Assembly: GCF_004342165.1 (NCBI RefSeq)
Contig: NZ_SMAL01000001.1
Location: 1-64,000, forward strand
Length of the DNA: 64,000 nucleotides
Direction: 5' to 3'
Origin: Natranaerovirga pectinivora
GTDB taxonomy: Bacteria > Bacillota > Clostridia > Lachnospirales > DSM-24629
Both the position numbers and the translations under genes were made by a program. The notes under the pieces are model-generated. The model searched no databases. It saw nothing but the letters and a program-made list of their open reading frames with translations, and was not told the DNA's origin. Every line of letters begins with the position of its first letter. Positions within the stretch are counted from its first letter, which is position 1. Below, piece after piece: positions 1 through 8,968 of the stretch.

Positions 1-169
1 TTAAATAAGATGTTTTTTCTACTATTAACATGTAGCTTTATTAAGTGCACCCTAAAATGCGTATTATATTATAGAATACAAAAATAGCTCTAAAGCCAAG
101 AATGGAGGGGAATTGAAACCAATCCCCCCCAACTATTGACAAAGAGCCTATAATGTAATAGGGTACTAA
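1..169. other. Intergenic end segment with a C/G-rich hairpin
   Basis: No gene is visible in the first 169 bases. An imperfect hairpin (GGGGAATTG with CAATCCCC, about 107-128) stands out from the AT-rich surroundings. It lacks a T tract on either side, so I do not call it a terminator. It might be the end of a structured RNA belonging to a gene left of the window. Confidence 0.3.
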
Positions 170-490
170 TTATTCTTCATCTTCGAATTCAAAGTCTTCG
201 CCTTCTTCAGCCATCATTGCCATAAATACCTCAGATACTTTTTCATATTCATCTTCAGAATCTATGTTATCTAATTGAATTTCTCCATCTTCTAGTTCTT
301 GATAGCAATATAAGAATACTTCATCTTCATCAGTAGGTAACAAAGCTATATATTCTTTATCATCAACTTCAAAAATACCTACAACGAAACATTCAACTTC
401 TTTACCATCGTCAAGTGTAAGTGTTATAGTTTGATGCTCGTCATGATCATGGTTACAATTTTCATCATGGATATGTCCATTATTACTCAT
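170..490 (-). CDS. DUF1292 family small acidic protein
   Basis: This 106-residue, strongly acidic protein matches the DUF1292 family, which is common in Clostridia and Bacilli and has no established function. The recognisable core (about residues 20-75) runs from ITLTLDDGKEVECFVVGIFE through a YIALLP segment and a YCYQ segment to a string of Asp and Glu at the C terminus. A His/Cys-rich N-terminal tail (residues 6-18, with several His and one Cys) could bind metal, but this is only a suggestion. An AAGG-type ribosome binding site precedes the ATG. In many Firmicutes DUF1292 genes lie near ruvX/yrrK and alaS; those would be outside this window. The family call is from sequence pattern; the function is unknown. 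Confidence 0.85.
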   Translation of the reverse strand: MSNNGHIHDENCNHDHDEHQTITLTLDDGKEVECFVVGIFEVDDKEYIALLPTDEDEVFLYCYQELEDGEIQLDNIDSEDEYEKVSEVFMAMMAEEGEDFEFEDEE

Positions 491-592
491 AATAAAAACC
501 CCTTTTCCTTTAAGATATGATACAACTGTAACAGAACAATTTCAAAAATGCAAGGTTATTTTTGGTAAAATTTTCATATTGATAAATTTAAG

Positions 593-1804
593 TTAATTAG
601 AAGGTATAAAAGGTTCTAGTGTTTTATTTAATATGCCATTAACATAAGCAATAAAAACACCATAATTAACAATTGGAACATTGCTTTCTTTGGCTTTATG
701 GATTCTATATAAAACTTCCTTTCTATTTAACATACAAGATCCACAGTGAATAATTAAAGCATAGTCAGATAAGTTTTTAGGGTACTCATAACCGCTCGTA
801 AAATCAATAATAATATTTTTGCCTGTATATTTTTTTAACCAGTTAGGAATTTTTACAGTTCCAATATCATCTTTTTGGCGATGATGGGTACAGCCTTCTG
901 AAATTAAAACACGATCCCCTTCTTTTAAGTTCTCTATCCATTGGGCACCTTTAACCAATTCTTTTAGATCCCCTTTGTACTTTGCAAATAATATAGAGAA
1001 TGAAGTTAACATCACCCCATCTGGAACGATTTTTGATACTTTATCAAAAACTTGAGAATCAGTGATTATTATTTTGGGATTTTTATTTAAGGACATTAAG
1101 GTTTCTTCAAGTTCATTATCTTGGCATACCAAACAGATACCGCCTTTATCTAAGACTTCTCGTAATACTTGTTGTTGAGGTAAGATAATTCTACCCTTTG
1201 GCGCAGCACTATCTATGGGAATAACTAAAACAACTATATCTTTAGGAGAAACCAGGTTATCTAGAATTGTTATATCCATGTCTGAAGGAACTGCTTTTAT
1301 AATACTTTCTTTAATTTCGTTAATGCCATATAAAGTTTTAGCAGAAGCTTTTATTAACGCTACATTCAATAAGCTTTCTAAGTCATAAACAATAGAAGGA
1401 TCAGAGATCAAATCCATTTTATTTATAATACAAACAAAAGGCAAGTTTTTTTCTTTGATCATAGCAATAAGTTCTTTTTCGAATACATCAGCACCCTCTA
1501 CTGGGTCTATAACAATTAACGCAATATCCGTTTTATTTAAGACCTCTAATGTTTTTTCTTTTCTTAAATGGCCTAATGGTGTGGAATCGTTCAATCCAGC
1601 AGTATCTATAATAACCACTGGTCCAAGGGGTAGTAATTCCATTGATTTATACACAGGGTCTGTGGTTGTACCATTAATTTCAGATACTAAGGATATATTC
1701 TGTCCAGTAATTGCATTGATAATACTTGATTTACCAGAATTGGTTTTCCCAAATAAAGCTATATGTAATCTATTACTTCTTGTAGTGTTATTATCTAAAT
1801 TCAT
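593..1804 (-). CDS. hydF: [FeFe] hydrogenase H-cluster maturation GTPase HydF
   Basis: HydF is the scaffold and GTPase on which HydE and HydG assemble the two-iron subcluster before it is passed to apo-[FeFe]-hydrogenase. The 403-residue protein has the usual length. The N-terminal GTPase domain shows the P-loop GKTNSGKSS at residues 19-27, a DTAG switch-II motif and an NKMD specificity motif. The C-terminal domain keeps the expected iron-sulfur ligands: CxH at C305/H307 and HCxxC at H353, C354 and C357. The start follows a strong AAGGAGG. No hydE, hydG or hydrogenase gene is next to it, so the maturases are dispersed in this genome. The gene indicates a hydrogen-metabolising anaerobe. Confidence 0.95.
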   Translation of the reverse strand: MNLDNNTTRSNRLHIALFGKTNSGKSSIINAITGQNISLVSEINGTTTDPVYKSMELLPLGPVVIIDTAGLNDSTPLGHLRKEKTLEVLNKTDIALIVIDPVEGADVFEKELIAMIKEKNLPFVCIINKMDLISDPSIVYDLESLLNVALIKASAKTLYGINEIKESIIKAVPSDMDITILDNLVSPKDIVVLVIPIDSAAPKGRIILPQQQVLREVLDKGGICLVCQDNELEETLMSLNKNPKIIITDSQVFDKVSKIVPDGVMLTSFSILFAKYKGDLKELVKGAQWIENLKEGDRVLISEGCTHHRQKDDIGTVKIPNWLKKYTGKNIIIDFTSGYEYPKNLSDYALIIHCGSCMLNRKEVLYRIHKAKESNVPIVNYGVFIAYVNGILNKTLEPFIPSN

Positions 1805-1954
1805 AAATACCTCCTTTAAATAAATTATAATTAATTAAAGTATACAATGATAAAAGTAAAAACAAAAGGATATTCTTATAAAATGTATATATATAATGCT
1901 ACAAGGAGATAATACAATAAAGTAATATGAAAAATTAAATTTGGAGGTTTAATG

Positions 1955-2152
1955 ATGACAACACCAAATAACGAAAAAAATGAAAAAGTAGATAATTTAG
2001 TAACATTAGATAGTGGTGAACGGGTGACATTGGATGAAGCCATTAATTCTGTTCAAAATGGTTACTTGGATAAAACAAATACTGGAAGTGGAAAGTATGA
2101 GAGAGAATATTTGAGAGATGAAGAGAAACAGAGTGAAAAAGGCAGAAAATAA
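1955..2152 (+). CDS. Small DUF3892-like protein
   Basis: This is a 65-residue hydrophilic protein. The middle reads VTLDSGERVTLDEAINSVQNG followed by a short gap and EYLRDEEKQ. That arrangement (a short beta segment, DEAI helix, NG turn, then a YLR tail) resembles DUF3892, a short domain of unknown role in Firmicutes. Two adjacent ATGs are possible (1952 and 1955); the second is better spaced from the GGAGG at 1943. There is no signal peptide or membrane segment. The family call is tentative and no function is offered. Confidence 0.55.
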   Translation: MTTPNNEKNEKVDNLVTLDSGERVTLDEAINSVQNGYLDKTNTGSGKYEREYLRDEEKQSEKGRK

Positions 2153-2286
2153 TTAATACTATATAAATATAGAAGATACAAAGACAAAGAGGTATATATA
2201 GAGACTATTATATATTTGACAATAAATAACCGTTCTAGTATAAATAATGTAAGAGCATTTTTTATACCTAAAGGAGGTAGAATTGG

Positions 2287-2499
2287 ATGACAAAAAAAGT
2301 TTGTATTAGTGGAATGACTTGTGATCACTGTAAAGCGCATACCCAAACAACATTGGAAAATATTAAAGGTGTTGTAGATGTAAGTGTGAACTTAGAAGAA
2401 GGCTTTGCTTTAGTAGAAGCAGATTATTTAGATGACGATTTAATAAAAGAAAGAATTGAAGAAGCAGGATATGAAGTTACACATATTGCTCATATTTAG
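2287..2499 (+). CDS. Heavy-metal-associated (CopZ-like) domain protein
   Basis: This is a 70-residue single HMA domain, the ferredoxin-like fold of copper chaperones such as CopZ and of the N-terminal modules of P-type ATPases. The metal site is GMTCDHC near residues 9-15, with both cysteines present, and the chain has the typical VDVSVNLEEG and EAGYEV segments. It probably binds Cu(I) in the cytoplasm. No copper ATPase or CsoR regulator is adjacent, so the metal is inferred from the family. A GGAGG lies just before the ATG, and a terminator follows at 2510-2537, so it is transcribed alone. Confidence 0.85.
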   Translation: MTKKVCISGMTCDHCKAHTQTTLENIKGVVDVSVNLEEGFALVEADYLDDDLIKERIEEAGYEVTHIAHI

Positions 2500-2509
2500 A
2501 ATTAAATAG

Positions 2510-2537
2510 AATCTAGGTTAAAAAGCCTAGATTTTTT
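2510..2537 (+). terminator. Rho-independent terminator after the HMA gene
   Basis: An 8-bp perfect stem (AATCTAGG with CCTAGATT, 8-nt loop) is followed directly by a run of T. Confidence 0.85.
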
Positions 2538-2880
2538 CGTTAATAAAACTTCATATTTAACAAATTCCTTCCTTGTATAAGTCCCCTTTTTTAAGTATAA
2601 AATATTTAAAAATATTTTATGAAAAATATTGACATTTATATTGAAGTTTGTTATTATTCAATTTGCAGTTTAGCAATAATAAACATATAGTTTAATATAT
2701 TAAACAATAATTTGAGTTTGAATTGAATTCTAATATAAGATTATTTGTATTATAAATGCTAATTATTATATAATTAGGTATAATTATACTAATTAATAAA
2801 TTAATATCCTGGGTATTAAAGGATACAATATAACTGCAACGCTATTACTGTAAACTTAATCAAATAAAGGAGCTGAAATA
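2538..2880 (+). promoter_or_regulatory. AT-rich speD upstream region with promoter and long leader
   Basis: No gene is visible in these 343 bases. A sigma-A-like promoter can be read: TTGACA at 2629-2634, a 17-bp spacer, and TATTAT at 2652-2657. This leaves an untranslated leader of about 220 nt before speD, unusually long for a simple promoter. It contains only weak stems, for example ATCCT with AAGGAT near 2806-2823. I do not recognise a SAM riboswitch in it. Confidence 0.5.
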
Positions 2881-3699
2881 ATGAATAATAATCCTTCTAA
2901 ATTAGAATTACACGGATTTAATAATTTAACAAAAACACTAAGTTTTAATATTTATGACATTTGCTATACTTCTTCAGCAGAAGATCGTAAAAGATATATT
3001 GACTATATTGATGAGCAATATAATTCTGAAAGATTAACTGAAATATTAAAAAATGTTACAAATATGATTGGTGCAAGTGTTCTTAATGTATCAAAGCAAG
3101 ATTACGATCCTCAAGGAGCAAGTGTAACTATTTTAATTAGTGAAGAAGAAGTTCCTTTATATTGTATAGATTCATCTTGTAATAGAGGTATATTAACGCC
3201 AATTCCACAACATATTGCAGGACATTTAGATAAGAGTCACCTTACAGTGCACACTTATCCGGAAAGTCATCCAGTTCATGGAATCAATACATTTAGAGTA
3301 GATATTGATGTTTCAACTTGTGGTCAAATATCCCCACTGAATGCATTAAATTATCTTATAGAAAGTTTTGAATCAGATATATTAGCACTTGATTATCGCG
3401 TTCGTGGATTTACTAGAGATAAAGATGGGACAAAACATTTTATTGATCATAATATTGGATCTATTCAAGACTATATTGATAAAGATATATCTAAAAGATA
3501 TAATCTAGTAGATACAAATATGTTGCAACAAAATATTTTCCATACAAAAATGATGGTAAACGATTTTAAATTAAATGATTATTTATTTGAAATAAAAGAA
3601 GAAGATTTAAGTAAAGAAGAAGCTTTAGAACTTAGAAAACTGGTATACAATGAAATGCTAGAAATTTTCTATGGAACTAACTTTGAATATAAATACTAA
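2881..3699 (+). CDS. speD: S-adenosylmethionine decarboxylase proenzyme
   Basis: SpeD is a pyruvoyl enzyme that decarboxylates S-adenosylmethionine, giving the aminopropyl donor for spermidine synthesis. At 272 residues it is of the long E. coli type (264 residues) rather than the short Bacillus/Thermotoga type. The self-cleavage site is visible as LDKS at residues 116-119. Ser119 would become the pyruvoyl group of the alpha chain, and it is followed by the conserved [12 protein letters not shown]. Later conserved stretches include [20 protein letters not shown], a YRVRGFTRD segment and NIFHTKM. The start follows AAAGGAG. It opens a four-gene polyamine operon. Confidence 0.96.
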   Translation: MNNNPSKLELHGFNNLTKTLSFNIYDICYTSSAEDRKRYIDYIDEQYNSERLTEILKNVTNMIGASVLNVSKQDYDPQGASVTILISEEEVPLYCIDSSCNRGILTPIPQHIAGHLDKSHLTVHTYPESHPVHGINTFRVDIDVSTCGQISPLNALNYLIESFESDILALDYRVRGFTRDKDGTKHFIDHNIGSIQDYIDKDISKRYNLVDTNMLQQNIFHTKMMVNDFKLNDYLFEIKEEDLSKEEALELRKLVYNEMLEIFYGTNFEYKY

Positions 3700-3719
3700 A
3701 CTAGAGGTTTATAATTACA

Positions 3720-3837
3720 TAAATTTGAATTCTTAATATGAAAGTGTATTTTGCAAGAAATTGGCATTACATTTTCAGTGAAGTTTATATCTCTTAACGT
3801 AATAAGAGGCATAAGGTGAGTTAAGAATTCAAATTTA
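3720..3837 (+). ncRNA. Predicted three-helix RNA element between speD and the decarboxylase gene
   Basis: A perfect 17-bp inverted repeat (3720-3736 with 3821-3837; left arm TAAATTTGAATTCTTAA) encloses 84 nt that hold two further helices. These are TGAAAGTGTA at 3739-3748 pairing with TACATTTTCA at 3768-3777 (one G-T wobble), and CTCTTA at 3791-3796 pairing with TAAGAG at 3803-3808. In RNA this is a closed three-way junction, an architecture used by many riboswitches. It is inside the polyamine operon, about 48 nt before the decarboxylase start. No T tract follows, so it is not a simple terminator. It matches no RNA family I know. A palindromic insertion element is the alternative. Confidence 0.6.
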
Positions 3838-3885
3838 ATTATTAAATCTCTTTTGTATATAATACTAAATAATTGGGTGATAAGA

Positions 3886-5337
3886 ATGTATTTAAATCAA
3901 AATGAAACACCAATTGCAACAGGATTAAAAAATTATGCAAAAAAGAATGTAACGCATTTTGATGTGCCAGGACATAAAAAAAATTCAGAGTTAGGGTATT
4001 TAGCTGATTATTTTGGTAAAGATGTTGTTAATATAGATACAAATTCATCTAAAATAGTAGATTCATTAAGTCATCCTACAACAATAATCAAAGAGGCTAG
4101 TCAACTAATGGCAAATGCTTATGGTGCAGACCAAGCATTATTTTTGGTGAATGGTACGACAATAGGTGTACAAGCTATGATGATGAGTGTTTGTGGACCA
4201 AAAGATAAAATCATTTTACCAAGAAATGTGCATAAAAGTGCTGTTAACGCATTAATATTATGTGGGGCAACACCAATCTATGTACAACCTGAAGTAGATG
4301 ATGAATTGGGTGTTATTACAGGTATGTCTTATAGCTCCATTGAAAAAGCAATGGCAGAAAACCCTGACGCAAAAGCAATTTTCTTATTAAATCCTACATA
4401 TTATGGGTTTACTACAAATATCAGAGATATTGTTAATTTAGCACATAGACATGGGATGGCAGTATTAGTAGATGAAGCCCATGGCGCTCATTTGCCTTTT
4501 CATGATGAATTACCTATTCATGCTATGGGAGCAGGAGCTGATTTGGCTGTAACCAGTTTGCATAAAACAGGGGGGTCATTAACACAAAGCTCCGTATTAT
4601 TTATAAGAGAAGGCATCGTAAATCCTAAAACTGTTCAGACAACTTTAAATTTACTTCAGACGACGTCAGCTTCATATTTATTATTAAGTAGTTTAGATTT
4701 AGCTAGAAAGAATCTTGTAATGAATGGAGAAGAAACCATCGATAAAGTACTAAAAATTGCCAGAAATGCTAGGTTAAAGCTTAAAGAATACGCTAACCTA
4801 TATGTTTTTTCTGATGAGTTTAAAAACGGTGATACTGTTTTTGATTACGATGAAACAAAGTTTTGTATAAACGTTTCTAAGACAGGCTATACAGGATTTG
4901 AAGTATATGACATATTATTAGATAAGTATAATATTCAAGTGGAAATCGCAGATGCTAATAATATAATGGCAATATTAAGCATTGGCGATACACAAGAGAA
5001 TATGGATAAATTGGTTGAAGCACTAATTGATATATCAACTCATCCAAAAGAAAAAACAGCTAAAAAACATAAGCTTATTGATCTAAATCCACATGTGGTT
5101 GTAACGCCAAGAGATGCGTTTTTTGCTCATAAAAAAGCAGTTAAGATACAAGATGCTGTAGGTGAAATTAGTGGTGAATCCATAATGGTTTACCCTCCTG
5201 GTATTCCAATTATAAGTCCAGGAGAAAAGATTACAAAAGAAATGTTAGAGTATATTGATTTTGTAAAAGAACAAAACTGTGTTATTACGGATTTAGCAGA
5301 TCCGTCTATTGAATATATAAATATTTTAAGTTTATAG
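3886..5337 (+). CDS. speA: Orn/Lys/Arg decarboxylase family protein, probably arginine decarboxylase
   Basis: This is a PLP-dependent fold-type I decarboxylase of the B. subtilis SpeA type: 483 residues, without the N-terminal receiver-like wing of the large inducible E. coli enzymes. The PLP lysine is K227 in SLHKTGGSLTQSS, preceded by the VDEAHGAHLPFH cofactor-binding segment; an FDVPGHK motif lies near the N terminus. The substrate is not fixed by sequence. Arginine is favoured because an agmatinase closes the operon, giving arginine, agmatine, putrescine and then spermidine. The ATG at 3886 is chosen over an upstream TTG (3853) because a GGGTGA sits just before it. It lies 48 nt downstream of the predicted three-helix RNA, which may control its translation or transcription. 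Confidence 0.9.
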   Translation: MYLNQNETPIATGLKNYAKKNVTHFDVPGHKKNSELGYLADYFGKDVVNIDTNSSKIVDSLSHPTTIIKEASQLMANAYGADQALFLVNGTTIGVQAMMMSVCGPKDKIILPRNVHKSAVNALILCGATPIYVQPEVDDELGVITGMSYSSIEKAMAENPDAKAIFLLNPTYYGFTTNIRDIVNLAHRHGMAVLVDEAHGAHLPFHDELPIHAMGAGADLAVTSLHKTGGSLTQSSVLFIREGIVNPKTVQTTLNLLQTTSASYLLLSSLDLARKNLVMNGEETIDKVLKIARNARLKLKEYANLYVFSDEFKNGDTVFDYDETKFCINVSKTGYTGFEVYDILLDKYNIQVEIADANNIMAILSIGDTQENMDKLVEALIDISTHPKEKTAKKHKLIDLNPHVVVTPRDAFFAHKKAVKIQDAVGEISGESIMVYPPGIPIISPGEKITKEMLEYIDFVKEQNCVITDLADPSIEYINILSL

Positions 5338-5348
5338 GAGGTTTTAAT

Positions 5349-6203
5349 ATGATTGATTTATGGTATACAGAATCACATACGGAAAATGTGAGATTTTCAA
5401 TTAAAATTAATAAACATTTTCATAGCGAAACATCAGAATTTCAAAAAATAGATTTTTTTGAATCTACAGAGTTTGGTACATTTTTTACACTAGACGGATT
5501 AATGATGGTAAATGAAAAAGATGAATTCGTTTATCATGATATGATTTCACATGTGCCATTGGCTGTTAATCCATCTGTTAAGAAAGTTCTTGTAATTGGT
5601 GGAGGAGATGGCGGAACAGCTAGAGAATTAACAAGATATGAATCTATTGAAAGAATAGATATGGTGGAAATTGATGAAGCTGTAGTAAGAGCTTGCCAAA
5701 AATATCTACCTTTAACTGCTTCAAAATTAGAAGACTCAAGAGTGAATTTGTATTTTGAAGATGGTGTAGCATTTGTTAAAGATAAAAAAGATGAATATGA
5801 TCTTATTCTTGTAGATTCTACTGATCCAATTGGACCAGGAGAAGGATTATTTACAAGAGCTTTCTACCAAGATTGTTTCGATGCATTAACTAAAGATGGC
5901 ATTCTTGTTAATCAACATGAAAGTCCATATTATCAAAGAGATGCAATTGCAATGAAAAAAGCACATAGTAAATTAAAAGAGATTTTTCCAATAAGCAAAG
6001 TATATCAATTCCATATGCCAACTTATCCATCAGGGCATTGGTTGTTTGGTTTTGCATCAAAATCATTTGACCCAATAAAAGACATTAAAAAAGATGAATG
6101 GAATAAATTCGGATTAAAAACAAAATATTACAATACAGATTTACATGTTGGTTGTTTTGCACTTCCTACTTATGTTAAGGAGATGTTAGACAAAAATGAA
6201 TAA
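5349..6203 (+). CDS. speE: Spermidine synthase (polyamine aminopropyltransferase)
   Basis: SpeE transfers the aminopropyl group of decarboxylated S-adenosylmethionine to putrescine. The 284-residue chain has the usual length. It has the N-terminal beta domain (LWYTESHTENVRFSIKI), the substrate segments FFTLDGLMM and YHDMISHVP, the nucleotide-binding VLVIGGGDGGTARE loop, the VEID acidic motif, and the catalytic DSTDPIGPGEGLF stretch. A GGAGG precedes the ATG 11 nt after the decarboxylase stop, and it overlaps speB by 8 nt, so the three genes are translationally coupled. Confidence 0.96.
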   Translation: MIDLWYTESHTENVRFSIKINKHFHSETSEFQKIDFFESTEFGTFFTLDGLMMVNEKDEFVYHDMISHVPLAVNPSVKKVLVIGGGDGGTARELTRYESIERIDMVEIDEAVVRACQKYLPLTASKLEDSRVNLYFEDGVAFVKDKKDEYDLILVDSTDPIGPGEGLFTRAFYQDCFDALTKDGILVNQHESPYYQRDAIAMKKAHSKLKEIFPISKVYQFHMPTYPSGHWLFGFASKSFDPIKDIKKDEWNKFGLKTKYYNTDLHVGCFALPTYVKEMLDKNE

Positions 6204-7050
6204 AAATATATTTACTTTTATAAGTTGTGACTCTAATTATGATGAGGCAGATGTGGTTTTATTTGGGGCACCTTATGATGGTACTACTTCTTTTAGGCCA
6301 GGAACGAGATTTGGTCCTGACACTATAAGAAAAGATTCAGATGGATTAGAAACATATAGCCCTTATTTTGATAAAGATTTAGCTGATTATAATGTAATGG
6401 ATGCAGGTGACGTACAAATATCATTAGGCAATACTCAAAAAGTATTAGATGAAATTTATCACTTTACAAAAAACATCGTTAATGACAACAAGGTGCCATT
6501 TATGATTGGTGGAGAACACTTAGTAACACTTCCATCTTTTAAAGCTGTATATGAGAAATACAATGATATTAAAGTGATTCATTTAGACGCCCATACAGAC
6601 TTAAGAGATGAGTTGTTTGATGAAAAATTGTCTCATGCAACAGTTATTCGTAGAATATGGGATCTAATCGGAGATGGTAAGATATATCAATATGGAATAC
6701 GATCAGGTGAAAAATATGAGTTTGATTGGGCGAAAGACCATACGTATTTAACACCATTTACTTGTAGACCGTTATTAGAGGACTTAGAGAAGTTTGGTGA
6801 TACACCAATATACTTAACCATTGATTTAGATGTATTGGACCCTTCTGTATTTCCTGGAACAGGAACACCAGAGCCAGGTGGCATTAATTTTCATGAAATA
6901 TTAGATATTATTAAAGGGATTTCATCATTAAATATAGTTGGTTTAGATGTTGTTGAATTATCCCCACATTATGACGCAAGTGGTGTATCTACTGCAGTAG
7001 CTTGTAAAATAATAAGAGAATTGCTAATTGGAATACTTAGTAATCAATAA
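6196..7050 (+). CDS. speB: Agmatinase (ureohydrolase family)
   Basis: SpeB hydrolyses agmatine to putrescine and urea at a dinuclear manganese centre. The 284-residue protein carries all three ureohydrolase signatures: GGEH near residue 107, HLDAHTDLRDE near 130, and the DLDVLDPSVFPGTGTPEPGG segment near 212. This distinguishes it from arginase only weakly, but the position as last gene of a polyamine operon with an arginine-type decarboxylase supports agmatinase. It overlaps speE by 8 nt and is followed by a strong terminator. Confidence 0.93.
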   Translation: MNKNIFTFISCDSNYDEADVVLFGAPYDGTTSFRPGTRFGPDTIRKDSDGLETYSPYFDKDLADYNVMDAGDVQISLGNTQKVLDEIYHFTKNIVNDNKVPFMIGGEHLVTLPSFKAVYEKYNDIKVIHLDAHTDLRDELFDEKLSHATVIRRIWDLIGDGKIYQYGIRSGEKYEFDWAKDHTYLTPFTCRPLLEDLEKFGDTPIYLTIDLDVLDPSVFPGTGTPEPGGINFHEILDIIKGISSLNIVGLDVVELSPHYDASGVSTAVACKIIRELLIGILSNQ

Positions 7051-7055
7051 GTTAG

Positions 7056-7087
7056 AAAAACACAGGTAACCCATACCTGTGTTTTTT
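7056..7087 (+). terminator. Terminator of the spe operon
   Basis: A 9-bp perfect stem (ACACAGGTA with TACCTGTGT, 5-nt loop) is flanked by an A run and a T run, so it is a strong terminator and may work on both strands. Confidence 0.9.
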
Positions 7088-7219
7088 GTACAAATAACAT
7101 ATTCCTTCTAGTTCTCAAAAAGACACAGGCTTCATTAAAATCAGGATGTTCAAATTCTTGGGAGCAATTTGGAAATTATACTTTCTATGCTTCTCACTCC
7201 GTAAGAGTCACAAGCTTTG

Positions 7220-7273
7220 TTGAAAGCATGATTTTTAAATCCTTGCAAGTAAGTTTGAAAATCATGCTTTCAA
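7220..7273. repeat. Perfect 16-bp inverted repeat with 22-nt loop
   Basis: TTGAAAGCATGATTTT at 7220-7235 is matched exactly by its reverse complement at 7258-7273. There is no T run beyond either arm long enough for an ordinary terminator. The loop (7237-7257) shares 19 of 21 bases with 58869-58889, the intergenic stretch before the AnfO-like gene. This suggests a small dispersed element. The rest of 7088-7340 holds no gene. Confidence 0.6.
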
Positions 7274-7340
7274 AATAATAAAATTATTATTAGGTGCTAA
7301 GAATATAATAATTATAAAGTTTCTTTTGGAGGTTTATTAG

Positions 7341-8501
7341 ATGAATCAAAGATATGTAATCATTGGAGCAGGAATTGCTGGTATGTCAGCAGCTGTTAAA
7401 ATTAGAGATTTAGTGCCATCTGCAGAAATAGTATTGATAAGCGAAGAAGAATATTATCCATATTATAGAATAAAGTTATCAAAAACCCTTTTGTCTTCTA
7501 TAAAGGAAGAAGACTATTTAATAAAAGAAAAAAAATGGTATGCTGAAAAAAATATAAAAATCTATAAAGGTTATCAAGTCAAATCAATAGATTTTGCAAA
7601 TCAAATAGTCAAATTTAAAAATTGTGAAATTAGTTATAATAAAATACTAATTGCAACTGGTGGAAAAGAAAAAAAACCAAAGATAGAAGGCATTAACAAA
7701 GATAATATTTATGGTCTTAGAACCATTAAAGATAAACATAGCATTTCTAAAGCAAGTCGTGACGCCCATAATATTTTAATTATAGGCGGTGGTATTCAGG
7801 GGTTAGAAGTGGCCTATGAGTTTGTTAAACAAGGAAAAAAAGTTATAGTCTTAGAAATAGCTAATAGATTATTGCCAAGACAATTAGATGAGGAAACATC
7901 TCAAAACTTTAAGGAATTGGTTAAAAGTAATGGGGTAAAAATATGTCTTAATACGGAAATAAAGGCTATTAAAGGTAAGAGCAAAATAGAAAGCATTATA
8001 ACTGCTGCGGGAGAGGAATATCCCATTGATCTTGCAGTTTATTCTATTGGAATTTCACCTAATATTGAACTATGTAGGGGTAGTGATATTAATATTAATA
8101 AAGGCATTATTGTCAATAAATATATGGAAACCAATATTAAGAATGTCTATGCTGCAGGAGATGTTTGTGAATATAAGGGGAATTTATTTGGCATGTGGAA
8201 TATAGCAAAAGAACAGGGTGAAATTGCAGGAGAAAACATGGTAGGTAATAAAGTAGAGTTCAAAGATTATGAGTATCCAACCCTTTTATCTGCTTTTAAT
8301 ACAAAATTATGTAGTATAGGCAGTCTAAATGATATGATAGCGTACAATACTATAAAATCTGGAAAAATAGAAAACAACGATTACAAAAATTTAATTTATG
8401 ATAATGATAGGTTGGTTGGTGCAATTTTAATAGGAAATATAAAAGATATGAACCTGTTAAAAAGTAAAATAAATGAGTTGAAATTCCCGATATATAATTA
8501 A
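7341..8501 (+). CDS. NAD(P)/FAD-dependent oxidoreductase (rubredoxin reductase/NirB N-terminal type)
   Basis: This 386-residue flavoprotein has two dinucleotide-binding folds: the FAD site GAGIAGMSAA at residues 8-17 and the NAD(P)H site IIGGGIQGLE near residue 150. The FAD-contacting motif AAGDVCEYKG lies near 272. The YYPYYRIKLSK segment is typical of the family that includes rubredoxin/ferredoxin reductases and the front half of assimilatory nitrite reductase. No redox-active CxxC is seen, so it is not a thioredoxin reductase. The electron acceptor cannot be told from sequence and the neighbours give no clue. A GGAGG precedes the ATG. Confidence 0.85.
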   Translation: MNQRYVIIGAGIAGMSAAVKIRDLVPSAEIVLISEEEYYPYYRIKLSKTLLSSIKEEDYLIKEKKWYAEKNIKIYKGYQVKSIDFANQIVKFKNCEISYNKILIATGGKEKKPKIEGINKDNIYGLRTIKDKHSISKASRDAHNILIIGGGIQGLEVAYEFVKQGKKVIVLEIANRLLPRQLDEETSQNFKELVKSNGVKICLNTEIKAIKGKSKIESIITAAGEEYPIDLAVYSIGISPNIELCRGSDININKGIIVNKYMETNIKNVYAAGDVCEYKGNLFGMWNIAKEQGEIAGENMVGNKVEFKDYEYPTLLSAFNTKLCSIGSLNDMIAYNTIKSGKIENNDYKNLIYDNDRLVGAILIGNIKDMNLLKSKINELKFPIYN

Positions 8502-8687
8502 AATATCAAAGTATGATTGTAATTATTCAGACATATATATACTTAAATTTAACGGTAGAATTAAAGTAGAATATAAAGGTAAAAAAAATTAAAAAAATTT
8601 ATAAATAATTAGAGCAAACATATTGACATTATTCATAAAATGAATAAAATATAAATTATGAATATCAATATGAGAGGAGCAACACTT

Positions 8688-8909
8688 GTGGCGGCTATAA
8701 AAGAAACTCAGCCAGATAAGTTAGAAAAAATTAAAAGGTTTGAAAAAGAAAAGAAAGCAATGCAAAAAAAACAGGAGGGAGCTACTAGTCGTAATATTGC
8801 GAAGACAGCTGCAAAAAATGGTTCCAAGCAAAAAAGGAACAACAAAAATTGGACAAAAGTCTATGAAGACGATTTGGTTGATGAGTATGATTTAGATTAT
8901 AATATGTAA
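8688..8909 (+). CDS. Hypothetical basic small protein
   Basis: This protein of about 73 residues is rich in Lys in its first two thirds (KIKRFEKEKKAMQKKQEG) and acidic at the end (YEDDLVDEYDLDYNM). I do not recognise a family. A GTG at 8688 is preferred over the ATG at 8658 because GAGGAG sits 8 nt before it. The basic part might bind nucleic acid, but that is a guess. It is followed by a clear terminator. Confidence 0.6.
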   Translation: MAAIKETQPDKLEKIKRFEKEKKAMQKKQEGATSRNIAKTAAKNGSKQKRNNKNWTKVYEDDLVDEYDLDYNM

Positions 8910-8928
8910 TATATTGTTTATATATATT

Positions 8929-8960
8929 AAAAAGACATCTGTATAACAGATGTCTTTTTT
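8929..8960. terminator. Bidirectional terminator
   Basis: AGACATCTGT pairs with ACAGATGTCT around a 3-nt loop, with A and T runs outside. It serves the plus-strand small gene and the convergent DUF1540 gene. Confidence 0.9.
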
Positions 8961-8968
8961 AGTACCAT

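Noticed and set aside
107-128. Terminator in the first 170 bases
   Set aside because: The stem is imperfect and no T tract follows on either strand.
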